The position numbers and the translations under genes were made by a program. Below are positions 19,910 through 31,095 of a DNA stretch of 34,840 nt, in pieces. Position 1 is the stretch's first letter. Every line of letters starts with the position of its first letter. The stretch comes from Purshia tridentata (Eukaryota > Streptophyta > Magnoliopsida > Rosales > Rosaceae). Under the pieces are notes generated by a model that saw nothing but the letters and a program-made list of their open reading frames with translations, had not been told where the DNA came from and ran no database searches. The stretch spans positions 1-34,840 of the forward strand of contig QANT01003075.1 in NCBI GenBank assembly GCA_003254885.1, given 5' to 3'.

Positions 19910-22241
19910 TTGTGGGGAGGGATGTTGTGGCTACGGTTCAGGAATTTTTCACTTCAGGTCGGTTACTTAAGGAGATCAATGCCACCTCAGTTGCTCTTTT
20001 TCCAAAGGTTTACAACCCTACCAAGCTAAGTGACTTTCGCCCTATTTCTTGTTGCAATACTTTGTAGAAAATCATCACCAAAGTTATTGCCAGCCGAATT
20101 AGGGTAGTGCTTCCCTCCATTATTAGTCAAAATCAGACCGCCTTTGTTCCAGGGCACCGTATTGGTGATAATATTCTCCTTGTGCAGGAGCTTTTTAGAG
20201 ATTTCCACAAGAATTCCGGGTCTCCGAGGTGTGCTCTTAAGGTTGACATTATGAAAGCTTATGATATGTTGGATTGGGAGTTTCTACTTCACTCATTGGT
20301 TGCCTTCAAGTTTCCTCAAGTCATGATTAATTGGATTAAGGAATGCATCTCCACCCCTTCTTTTTCCATTTCGGTTAATGGCGAGTTGGGGGGTTACTTC
20401 CCTAGCAAGCATGGCATCCGTGAAGGTGATCCTATGTCACCTTATTTATTTGTTATTGCTATGGAAATTTGTCCTTATTAATTGCCCGTAAGGTGAGCTT
20501 GAATCCCAACTTCAAATTTTTTTGGAAATGTGATAAGATCAAGCTCACACACCTTTGCTTTGCCGATGACCTAATTATGCTTTGTCAAGGGGGATATTGC
20601 TTCCGCTACTACACTTATGGAGTCATTACATGAGTTTGAGGAGCTATCGGGCCTCAAGGCCAATCCCCTTAAGAGTAACCTTTTCATTGCTAGTATTCCG
20701 GATATGGTGCAGCAGCTCCTTATTGAAGGATTTAACTACCCCGTGGGTGCGATTCCCATTAGGTATCTTGGCATTCCAATTATCTCCTCCAAGTTTCGAG
20801 TAAGAGATTGTAATATTCTTATTGATCGAGTGGCTGCTAGAATTAACTCTTGGAGAAACAAAACCCTCTTTTATGCGAGACGTCTTCAATTGATAATTTT
20901 TGTCCTATCTAGCATGCATATTTTTTGGGCTACTCACCTTATGCTTCCAAAGAAGGTTCTTTTGTGCATTGAGCAGAAACTAAGGGCTTTCTTATGGACG
21001 GGTTTTGATGTGCATTCAAAAGGTGCCAAAGTTGCTTGGGCTAATGTTTGTAGCCCTAAAAAGGAAGGAGGTCTTAGAATTAAGGACCTCTCTTTATGGA
21101 ACAAGGCGTTAATGATGAGACACCTTTGGTATGTTGTGTCGAGGTAGGATAATTTTTGGACAAAATGGATCAAGGCTTACCACTTGAAGGGTAGGAATTT
21201 TTGGGAAGTTAAAGCCCCTAATGTGTGTTCATGGAATTGGCAAAAGATTCTGAAATTGCGCCATATTGCTAGACCTTATCGAGGCAGGATAATTTTTGGA
21301 CAAAATGGATCAAAGCTTACCACTTGAAGGGTAGGAATTTTTGGGAAGTTAAAGCCCCTAACGTGTGTTCATGGAATTGACAAAAGATTCTGAAATTGCG
21401 GCATATTGCTAGACCTTTTGTTACTCATAGGGTTGGGAATGGAACTAACACTTCTCTTTGGTTTGATTGGTGGCATCCTAGTGGCCCTATTGCTTCTACT
21501 TGGAGCGAGAAGGTTATCTATGATTCTGGTCTTCCTGCCAATGCTTTGGTAAGTGATATCATTTGCAATAACACTTGGAGCTGGCCCGTTGCAAAATCCC
21601 CAGAGTGGATTGAGATTAAGGAGTCTATGCCTATGTACTTACCCAATTCTAAGCGTCCTGATTGTATTAAGTTGCTACCATCCTCTCTGAGTATCTACTC
21701 AGCAGCTACAACTTAGGAAAGCATTAGACGCCATCGTCCTACTGTCCCTTGGTACAACATGGTATGGTCTAGCCACAATATCCCCCGAATGAGCTTTATT
21801 TTATGGCTAACTATATGGCAGCGTTTAGCTACTAAGGATTGTCTCCAGGCCTATACTCCAAATATTGATATGGTCTGTGCTCTTTGTAAGAGGGCTCCGA
21901 AGTCTCATAATCACCTCTTCTTTGAGTGCTCTTATAGCAACTTCATTTGGACGCGGCTGATGACCAAATGTGGAGATACAAGTCTTCACTTAACCTGGCC
22001 TCATTTGATTACTTTTTCTGCGGCTAATTAGAAGGGTAAGCATCCTCATGCTATCATTAAGAAGCTTTGCCTCTCCATGGCGGTCTACACAATCTGGAGT
22101 GAAAGAAACAAGCGGATTTTCATAAATGAAGTCAGGCCTGCTGCATATGCGCTGAATGCAATTATGGACTCAATTAGATGTAGAATGGCTTCTATCACTC
22201 CCAGGGCTAGCTGCTTGGCTTCTTCCATTCTTAACGACTAG
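19910..22241 (+). pseudogene. LINE-2 ORF2 fragment (reverse transcriptase and C-terminus), broken
   Basis: The reading enters in frame from satellite near 19910 (VATVQEFFTSGRLL). Recognisable motifs are FRPISCCNTL, AFVPGHRIGDNILLVQELF, VDIMKAYDMLDW, GDPMSPYLF, FADD at 20559-20570, GLKANPLKS, RYLGIPI, LWNKALMMRHLW and the C-terminal CALCKRAPKSHNHLFFEC. Lesions against LINE-1 are TAG at 20065 (Tyr), a one-base loss near 20469, a one-base gain in the G run near 20588, TAG at 21145 (Gln), a 140-bp duplication from 21139 that shifts the frame, TGA at 21378 (Trp), TAG at 21714 (Trp) and TAG at 22029 (Trp). The natural end is TAG at 22239-22241. The endonuclease and ORF1 are absent by truncation. 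It cannot encode a working enzyme. Confidence 0.9.
21139..21418. repeat. 140-bp tandem duplication within LINE-2
   Basis: TCGAGGTAGGATAATTTT... (21139-21278) is repeated as TCGAGGCAGGATAATTTT... (21279-21418) with about five differences. LINE-1 has one copy of this stretch, so the duplication is private to LINE-2. The first copy has TAG where the second has CAG, and the second has TGA (21378) where the first has TGG (21238). Confidence 0.92.
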
Positions 22242-22469
22242 AATATCCCTATGAACTGATGTGTTTCCTTTTTTTGGTTTGGCTGCCCTTCGCTTGTAGT
22301 GTGCGCCAAACCCTTTCCCAACCTTTGGCTAGGCTATAGGTTGGTTTTGGGTTTTGCGTTGTTTGCTTGCTGGCTTTGTCTGTTGTTTGGTTTCCCTTGG
22401 GTATGCCCCTTGTATTTTGTAGAGTTTTTTCTTCGTTTAATGCATTATTCATTTAACAAAAAAAAAAAA
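22242..22469 (+). other. LINE-2 3' UTR and A-tail
   Basis: T/G-rich tail with GGGTATGCCCCTTG (from 22399), TTTTGTAG and TTATTCATTT shared with LINE-1, ending in A12. It is a single copy, unlike the duplicated tail of LINE-1. Confidence 0.85.
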
Positions 22470-24123
22470 TGATGTTTCCGTGCGTTCTAAACACGACATG
22501 TGCTTCTTTAAGGCTAGAATGCTAATCTAAGTATGAGAAAGCGCTTCCCCATGTCTTTCGTGCCAACCGATAACGTTTTGGTGCAACCTTAACCAAATTA
22601 TACAGTGTGCACCGAAATAACATTTTCGTTCATTCCTAACACCCAACGTGGTTCTTCAGGGCTAGCACGCTAATCGAGACATTAGAGAGTGCTCCCTCAC
22701 CCCTTTCTAGCTAATCAGGCACGTTTCGGTGCAATTTGGACCAAGTTAGACTGACTATACACCGAAACGACGTATTTGTGCATTCTTACCCCCTAAAGTT
22801 GTTCTTTGGGGCTTCAATTCTTATAGAGACATGAGAAAGTTCTTCCCGTGTCTTTCTTTCCAACGGGGAACGTTTTGGTGGAACTTTAATCGAATTGGAA
22901 TCAATGCGCACCGAAATGACATGTTCGTGCATTCTTAAGACGTCAAGTGGTTCCTTAGGGTTAGCGTGCTAATATCGAGACTTGAGAAAGTGCTTTCTTA
23001 AGTCTTTCTTGCCCACCAAGGAAGTTTTGGTGCAATTTGGACTGAGTACGCACCGAAATGATGTTTTCGTGCATTCTTAACACCTAAAGTGGTTCTTTAG
23101 GGCTAGCACGCTAATCGAGACATGACAACGTGCGTCCTCATGTCCTTCTTGCCAACCGGGCACGTTTTAATGCAATTTAGACAAAAGTAGACTGAGTATG
23201 CACTAAAAAGAGGTTTTAGTTCTTTCTTAACACGAAATGTGCTTCTTGAGGGCAAGAAAGTTAATCCAAGCACGAGAACGTGCTTCTTGCCCACCGCGCA
23301 CGTTTTGGCGCAACTTTAACCAAGTTGTGCACGGTGTGCACCGAAATGACATTCCATGCATTCTTAAAACCCAAACTTCTGCCTTGGGGCTAGAACGCTA
23401 ATCGAGACATTAGAGAGTGCTCCCTCACCCCTTTCTTGCCGATCAGGCAAGTTTTGGTGTAATTTGGACCAAGTTAGACTAAGTATGCACCGAAACGACG
23501 TATTCGTGCATTTTTACCACTTCAAGTTGTTCTTTTGGGCTTGCACGCTTATCGAGAAATGCGAAAGTTCTTCCCCATGTCTTTTTTTCCAACGGGGAAC
23601 GTTTTGGTGGAACTTTAATCGAATTGGACTCAGTGTGCACCGAAATGACGTTTTCGTCCATTCTTAAGACCTCAAGTGGTTCCTTAGGGTTAGCACGCTA
23701 ATACGAGACATGAGAAAGTGCTTCCTTATGTCTTTCTCGCCCACCAAGGAAGTTTTGGGCAATTTTGACTGAGTACGCACCGAAATGATGTTTTCGTGCA
23801 TTCTTAACACCTAAAGTGGTTCTTTGGAGCTGGCACGCTAATCGACACATGACCATGTGCATCCTCAGGTCCTTATTGCCAACCGGGCACGTTTTCATGC
23901 AATTTAGACGAAAGTAGACTGAGTATGTACTGAAATGAGGTTTTAGTTCCTTCTTAACTCGAAATGTGCTTCTTGAGAGCTAGAACGTTAATCCAAGCAT
24001 GAGAACGTGCCTCTTGCCAACCGCGCACGTTTTGGTGCAACTTTAACCAAGTTGTGCACGGTGTGCGATGAAATGACGTTCCATGCATTCTTAACACCTA
24101 AACTGGTTCGTTGGGGCTAGAAC
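22470..24123. repeat. HOR unit 12, right part, plus an m4-m8 partial unit
   Basis: Rest of m2, then m3 to m8. The m8 end near 23385-23410 (CTTGGGGCTAGAACGCTAATCG) joins directly to m4, skipping m1-m3, and a second m4-m8 series follows up to 24123. Confidence 0.82.
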
Positions 24124-25304
24124 GCTCAGCCGAACAAGTGAAAGTGCTTCCCCATGTCTTTATTGCCAACTAGGGCCGTTTTGGTGCAATTGAAACGAAA
24201 TTAGATCGAGGAGGGACCGAAATGAGGTTTTCATGTGTTCTTAACAAAAGCATGTGCTTCTTGAGGGCTAGAACGCTAATCCAAGAATGGGAAAGTGCTT
24301 CCCCGCATCTTACTTGCCAACCGGGAACGTTCTGGCGAAATTTGCTCGAAATTAGATCGAGTACGCACTAAAATGATGTTTTCGTGCCTTCTAAACACGA
24401 AATGTGCTTCTTTAGGGCTAGAATGCTAATCCAAGAATGAGAAAGTGCTTCCCCATGTATTTCCTGCCAACCCATAATGTTTTGGTACAACCTTAGCCAA
24501 ATTGTGCAGAGTGTGCACCGAAATGACGTTTTCGCTCATTCCTAACACCCAAAGTGGTTATTCAGGGCTAGCATGCTAATCGAGACATTAGAGAGTGCTC
24601 CCTCACCCCTTTCTTGCCAATTGGGCATGTTTTGGTGCAATTTAGACCAAGTTAGACTGAGTATGCGCTGAAACGACGTATTCGTGCATTCTTACCACCT
24701 AAAGTTGTTCTTTGGGGCTTGAACGCTTATCGAGAGATGAGAAAGTTCTTCCCTATGGCTTTCTTTCCAACGGGGAACGTGTTGGTGCAACTTTAGTCGA
24801 ATTGGACTCAGTGTGCACCGAAATGACGTTTTTCGTGCATTCTTCAGACCTCAAGTGATTCCCTAGGGTTAGCCCACTAATATCGACACATGAGAAAGCG
24901 CTTCCTTATGTCTTTCTTGCCCACCAAGGAAGTGTTGGTGCAATTTGGACTGAGTACGCACCAAACTGATGTTTTCCTGCATTCTTAACGTCTACAATGG
25001 TTCTTTGGGGTTGGCACGCTAATCGAGACATGACAACGAGCGTCCTCATGTCCTTCTTGCCAACCGGGCACGTTTTGATGCAATTTAGACGAAAGTAAAC
25101 TGAGCATGCACTGAAATAAGGTTTTAGTTCCTTCTTAACACGAAATGTACTTCTTGAGGGCTAGAACGTTAATCCAAGCATGAGTACGTGCTTCTTGCTA
25201 GCAGTGCACGTTTTGGTGCAACTTAAACCAAGTTGTGCACGGTGTGCACCGAAATGACGTTCCATCCATTCTTAACACCAAAACTGGTTCGTTGGGGCTA
25301 GAAC
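24124..25304. repeat. HOR unit 13, complete
   Basis: 1181 bp with normal order m1-m8. Confidence 0.88.
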
Positions 25305-25741
25305 GCTAATCTGAACAAGAGAAAGTGCTTCCTCATGTCCTTATCGCCAACTGGGGACGTTTTGGTGCAATTGAAATGAAATTATGTTGAAGAAGGACCG
25401 AAATTATGTTTTGGTGCGCTTTTAACAAAAGCATGTGCTTCTTGAGGGCTAGAACGCTAATCCAAGAATGGGAAAGTGCTACCCCACGTCTTTTTACCAA
25501 CCGGGCACGTTTTTATGCAATTTAGACGAAAGTAGACTGAGTAGGCACTGAAATGAGGTTTTAGTTCCTTCTTAACATGAAATGTGCTTCTTGAGGGCTA
25601 GAACGTTAATCCAAGCATGAGAACGTGCTTCTTGCCAACCGCGCACGTTTTGGTGCAACTTTAACCAAGTTGTGCTCGGTGTACGCTGAGATGACGTTCC
25701 ATGCATTCTTAACACCCAAACTTGTTCGTTGGTGGTAGAAC
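25305..25741. repeat. HOR unit 14, reduced to three monomers
   Basis: 437 bp: m1, an m2/m7 hybrid (ACCCCACGTC, then TTTTATGCAATTTAGACG, near 25480-25530) and m8. Five monomers are lost in one step. Confidence 0.85.
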
Positions 25742-26925
25742 GCTAATCCGAAAGAGAGAAAGTGTTTTCTCATGTCTTTATTGACAACTGGGGACGTTTT
25801 GTTGCAATTGAAACGAAATTAGGTCGAGGAGGCACCGAAATGAGGTTTTCGTGCGTTCTTAACAAAAGCATGTTCTTCTTGAGGGCTAGAACGCTAATCC
25901 AAGAATAGGAAAGTGCTTCCCCAGATCTTTCTTGTCAACCGGGCACGTTTTGGTGGAAATTGCACAAAATTGGATTGAGTACGCACCGAAATGATGTTTT
26001 CGTGCCTTCCAAAAATGAAATATGCTTCTTTAGGGCTATAATTCTAATCCAAGCATGAGAAAGTGCTTCCCCATGTCTTTCTTGCCAACTGATAACGTTT
26101 TGGTGCAACCTTAACCAAATTGTACAGAGTCTCCACCGAAATGACGTTTTCGTTCACACCTAACACCAAAAGTGGTTCTTCAGGGCTAACACGCTAATCG
26201 TTACATTAGAGAGTGCTCCCTCACCCCTTTCTTGCCGATCAGGCAAGTTTTGGTGTCATTTGGACCAAGTTAGACTGAGTATGCACCGAAACGACGTATT
26301 CGTGCATTCTTACCACCCAAAGTTGTTCTTTTGGGCTTGAACGCTTATCGAGACATGAGAAAGTTCTTCTCCATGTCTTTCTTTCCAACGGGGAACCTTT
26401 TGGTGCAACTTTAATTGAATTGGACTCAGTGTGCACCGAAATGATGTTTTCGTGCATCCTTAAGACCTTAAGTGGTTCCTTAGGGTAAGCACGCTAATAT
26501 CGAGACATGGTAAAGTGCTTCCTTATGTCTTTCTTGCCCACCAACGAAGTTTTGGTGCAATTTGGACTGAGTACGCACAGAAATGAGTTTTTTGAGGTAA
26601 AGTGCTTCCTTATGTCTTCGTGCATTCTTAACACCGAATGTGGTTTTGTGGGGCTGGCACCCTAATCGAGACATGAAAACGTGCGTCCTCATGTCCTTCT
26701 GGCTAACCGAGCACGTTTTGATGCAATTTAGATGAAAGTGGACTGAGTATGCACTGAAATGAGTTTTTAGTTCCTTCTTAACACGAAATGTGCTTCATGA
26801 GGGCTAGAACGTTAATCCAAGCATGAGAACGATTTGGTGCAACTTTAGCCAAGTTTTGCACGGTGTGGGCCGAAATGATGTTCCCTGCATTCTTAACACC
26901 CAAACTTGTTCGTTGGGGCTAAAAC
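25742..26925. repeat. HOR unit 15
   Basis: 1184 bp. Near-normal length results from two changes that offset each other: a local duplication near 26590-26620 (GGTAAAGTGCTTCCTTATGT appears a second time) and a deletion in m8 (CATGAGAACGATTTGGTGC, near 26822-26840). Confidence 0.82.
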
Positions 26926-28105
26926 GCTAATCTGAACAATAGAAAGTGCTTCCTCATGTCTTGGTCGCCAACCGGGGATGTTTTGGTGCAATGGAAATGA
27001 AATTAGGTCGAGGGGGCACCGAAATGAGGTTTTCGTGTGTTCTTCACAAAAGCATGTGCTTCTTGAGGGCTAGAACGCTAATCCAAGAATGGGAAAGTGC
27101 TTCCCCACATTTTCCTTGCCGATCGGGCACATTTAGGTGGAAATTGCACGAAATTGGATTGAGTATGCACCGAAATGATGTTTTCACGCCTTCTAAACAC
27201 GAAATGTGCTTCTTTAGGGCTAGAATGCTAATCCAAGCATGAGAAAGTGCTTCCCCATGTCTTTCTTGCCAACCGATAACGTTTTGGTGCAACCTTAACC
27301 AAATTTACAGAGTGTGCACCGAAATGACGTTTTCGTTCATTCCTAACTCCCAAAGTGGTTCTTCAGGGCTAGCACACTAATCGAGACATTAGAGAGTGCT
27401 CCCTCACCCCTTTCTTGCCAATCGGGCACGTTTTGGTGCAATTTGGACCAACTTAGATTGAGTATGCACCGAAAAGACGTATTCGTGCATTCTTACCTCC
27501 TAAAGTTGTTCTTTGGGGCTTGAACGCTTATCGAGACACGAGAAAGTTCTTCCCCATGTCTTTCTTTCCAACGGCGAACGTTTTGGCGCAACCTTTAATC
27601 GAATTGGACTCAGTGTGCACCGAAATGACGTTTTTGTGCATTCTTAAGTCCTCAAGTGGTTCCTTAGGGTTAGCACGCTAATATCCAGACATGAGAAAGT
27701 GCTTCCTTATGTCTTTCTTGCCTACCAAGGAAGTTTTGGTGCAATTTGGACTGAGTACGCACCGAAATGATGTTTTCGTGCATTCTGAACACCTAAACTG
27801 GTTCTTTGGGGCTGGCACGCTAATCGAGACATCACAACGTGCGTCCTCATGTCCATCTTGCCAACCAGTCACGTTTTGATGCAATTTAGACGAAACTAGA
27901 CTGAGTATGCACGGAAATGAGGTTTTACTTCCTTGTTAACACGAAATGTGCTTCTTGAGGGCTAGAACGTTAATCCAAGAATGCGAACGTGCTTCTTGCC
28001 AACCGCGCATGTTTTGGTGCAACTTTAACCAAGTTGTGCACGGTGTGCGCCGAAATGACGTTCCTTGCATTCTTAACACCTAAACTGGTTCGTTGGGGTT
28101 AGAAC
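26926..28105. repeat. HOR unit 16, complete
   Basis: 1180 bp with normal order. Confidence 0.88.
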
Positions 28106-29122
28106 GCTAATCCGAACAAGAGAAAGTGCTTCCTCAGGTCTTTATTGCCAAACGGGGACGTTTGGGTGCAACTGAAACAAAATTAGGTTGAAGAGGCACC
28201 GAAATGAGGTTTTCGTGCATTCTTAACGAAAGCATGTGCTTCTTGAGGGCTAGAACGCTAATCCAAGAATGCTAATCCAAGCATGAGAAAGTGCTTGCCC
28301 ATGTCTTTCTTGCCAACCGATTACGTTTTGGTGGAACTGTAACTAAATTGTGCAAAGTGTGCACCGAAATGAAGTTTTCGTTCGTTCCTAATACCCAATG
28401 TGGTTCTTCAAGGCTGGCTTGCTAATCGAGACATTAGAGAGTGCTCCCTCACCCCGTTCTTGCCAATCGAGCACGTTTTGGTGCAATTTGGACCAAGTTA
28501 GACTAAGTATGCACCGAAACGACGTATTCGTGCATTCTTACCACCTAAAGTTGTTCTTTGGGCTTGAACGCTTATCGAGACATGAGAAAGTTCTTCCCCG
28601 TGTCTTTCTTTCCAACGGGGACCATTTTGGTGCAACTTTAATCGAATTAGACTCAATGTGCACCAAATGACGTTTTTGTGCAATCTTAAGACCTCAAGTG
28701 TCCAGACATGAGAAAGTGCTTCCTTATGTCTTTCTTGCACACCAAGGAAGTTTTGATGCAATTTGGACTGAGTACGCATCGAAATAATGTTTTCGTGCAT
28801 TCTTAACACCTAAAGTGGTTCTTTGGGGCTGGCACGCTAATCGAGACATGACAGCATGCGTCCTCGTGTCCTTCTTGCCATTCGGGTACGTTTTGATGCA
28901 ATTTAGACGAAAGTAGACTGAGTATGCATGGAAATGAGGCTTTAGTTCCTTCTTAACACGAAATGTTCTTCTTGAGGGCTAGAACGTTCATCCAAGCATG
29001 AGAATGTGCTTCTTGCCAACCGTGCACGTTGTAGCGCAACTTTAACTAAGTTGTGCACGGTGTGCGCCGAAATGACGTTCCATGCATTCTTAGCACCTAA
29101 ACCGGTGCGTTGGGGTTAGAAC
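28106..29122. repeat. HOR unit 17, m2 collapsed
   Basis: 1017 bp. Only about 15 bp of m2 remains (CCAAGAATGCTAATCCAAGC, near 28263-28282). The m5/m6 border is also shortened (CTCAAGTGTCCAGACATG, near 28690-28710). Confidence 0.83.
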
Positions 29123-30302
29123 GCTAATCCGAACAAGAGAAACTGCTTCCTCATGTCTTTATTGCCAACCGGGGACGTTTGGGTGCAATTGAAACGAATT
29201 AGGTTGAGGAGGCACCGAAATTAGGTTTTCGTGCGTTCTTAACAAAAGCATGTGCTTCTTCAGAGCTAGAACGCTAATGCAGGAATGGGAAAGTGCTTCC
29301 CCACATCTGTCTTGCCAACCGGGCACGTTTTAGTGGAAATTGCGTAAAATTCGATTGAGTACGCACTGAAATGATGTTTTCGTGCCTTCTAAACACGAAA
29401 TGTGCTTCTTTAGGGCTAGAATGCTAATCCAAGCATGAGAAAGTGCTTCCCCATGTCTTTCTTGCCAACTGATAACGTTTTGGTGCAACCTTAACCAAAT
29501 TGTGCAGAGTGTGCACCGAAATGACATTTTCGTTCATTCCTAACATCCAAAGTGGTTCTTTAGGGCTAGCACGCTAATCGAGACATTTAGAGAGTGCTCC
29601 CTCACCCCTTTCTTGCCAATCGGGCACGTTTTGGTGCAATTTGGACCAAGTTAGACTGAGTATGCACCGAAATGACGTATTCGTGCATTCCTACCACCTA
29701 ATGTTGTTCTTGAGGGCTTCAACGCTTATCGAGACCAGAGAAAGTTCTTCCCCGTGTCTTTCTTTCCAACAAGGAACGTTTTGGTGCAACTTTAATCTAT
29801 TTGGACTCAGTGTGCACCGAAATGACGTTTTCGTGCATTCTTAAGACCTTAAGTGGCTCCTTAGGGTTAGCACGCTAATATCCAGACATGAAAAAGTGCT
29901 TTCTTATGTCTTTCTTGCCCAACAAGGAAATTTTGGTGCAATTTGGACTGAGTACGCACCGAAATGATGTTTTCGTGCATTCTGAACACCTAAAGTTGTT
30001 CTTTGGGGCTGGCATGCTAATCAAGACAGCACAATGTGCGTCCTCATGTCCTTCTTGCCAGCCAGGCACGTTTTGATGCAATTTAGACGAAACTAGACTG
30101 AGTATGCACTGAAATGAGGTTTTACTTCCTTGTTAACATGAAATGTGCTTCTTGAGGGCTAGAACGTTAATCCAAGCACGGGAACGTGCTTCTTGCCAAC
30201 CGCGCATGTTTTGGTGCAACTTTGACCAAGTTGATCATGGTGTGCGCCGAAATGACATTCCATGCATTCTTAACACTTAAACTGGTTCGTTGGGGCTAGA
30301 AC
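29123..30302. repeat. HOR unit 18, complete
   Basis: 1180 bp with normal order. Confidence 0.88.
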
Positions 30303-30834
30303 GCTAATCCGAACAAGAGAAAGTGCTTCCTCAAGTCTTTATTGCCAACCGGGGACGTTTGGGAGCAATTGAAACAAAATTAGGTTGAGGAGACACCGAA
30401 ATGAGGTTTTCGTGCGTTCTTAACAAAAGCATGTGCTTCTTGAGGCCTAGAACGCTAATCCAAGAATGGGAAAGTGTTTCCCCACATCTGTCTTGCTAAA
30501 CGGGCACGTTTGGTAGAAATTGCGCGAAATTGGGTTGAGTACGCACCGAAATGATGTTTTCGTGCCTCCAAAGAATGGGAAAGTGTTTCCCCACATCTGT
30601 CTTGCCAAACGGGCACGTTTGGTAGAAATTGCGCGAAATTGGATTGAGTACGCACCGAAATGATGTTTTCGTGCCTCCTAAACACGAAATGTGCTTCTTT
30701 AGGGCTAGAATGCTAATCCAAGCATAAGAAACTGCTTCCCCATGTCTTTCTTGCCAACCGATTACGTTTTGGTGCAACTTTAACTAAATTGTACAGAGTG
30801 TGTACCGAAATGACGTTTTCGTTCGTTCCTAACA
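30303..30834. repeat. HOR unit 19, partial, with a 109-bp duplication
   Basis: m1, m2, most of a second m2 (30462-30570 repeated at 30571-30679) and m3 cut at TTCGTTCCTAACA, where the CACTA-type terminus begins. Confidence 0.85.
30462..30679. repeat. 109-bp tandem duplication within m2
   Basis: AAGAATGGGAAAGTGTTTCC through TTTTCGTGCCTCC occurs twice with two visible substitutions. The period is 109 bp, not the monomer length. Confidence 0.88.
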
Positions 30835-30850
30835 CACTACTAGAAAAAAG
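30835..30850 (+). repeat. CACTA-type terminal inverted repeat
   Basis: CACTACTAGAAAAAAG begins exactly where satellite homology ends. Confidence 0.78.
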
Positions 30851-30934
30851 CAAACAGACAACAGATTTTAACCGTGGTCTAATTCTTCCGAATAGCATCG
30901 TATAATCGACCGACGTCTGTTGTGGTAAGACTAG

Positions 30935-30955
30935 ACAACGGTTCCAAACCGTTGT
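30935..30955. repeat. Subterminal palindrome 1
   Basis: ACAACGGTT, three bases, AACCGTTGT: perfect 9-bp arms. Confidence 0.85.
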
Positions 30956-31095
30956 GTTAAAGGATTGAAGACAATAGTTTCCTGGAGAAAAATGTTGTAT
31001 ATGTTCCATAAAAAACCATTGTATAAGTAAAACTATTATTGAGTACAACTATACACATCGGTTTTCCACAATAAATAGTTGTATAACTCAATATT

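Larger units (their letters stand above)
19910..22469 (+). mobile_element. LINE-2: 5'-truncated LINE of the same family
   Basis: 2.56 kb on the + strand, beginning inside the reverse transcriptase domain and ending with A12 at 22458-22469. The protein fragments align along their length with LINE-1 ORF2. The left junction is satellite CACC/TTGTGG and the right junction is A-tail/(AAA)TGATG, so the flanks rejoin as CACC(G)AAATGATG with at most one base missing and no visible target-site duplication. The 5' truncation is typical of incomplete target-primed reverse transcription. Confidence 0.92.
22470..30834. repeat. Satellite array, block C
   Basis: Same satellite and orientation as blocks A and B. 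Units start at 24124, 25305, 25742, 26926, 28106, 29123 and 30303. Four of the seven complete units in this block measure 1180-1184 bp, the most regular part of the array. The block ends abruptly inside an m3 monomer at a CACTA-type terminus. No gene is present. Confidence 0.94.

Noticed and set aside
19762-20067. Open frame fusing satellite with the LINE-2 reverse transcriptase
   Set aside because: It is a chance in-frame junction at the insertion point. The satellite part is non-coding and a stop follows at 20065.
1-30834. Satellite as 5S rDNA, rDNA spacer or telomeric repeat
   Set aside because: I saw no 5S internal control region, no rRNA sequence and no TTTAGGG array.
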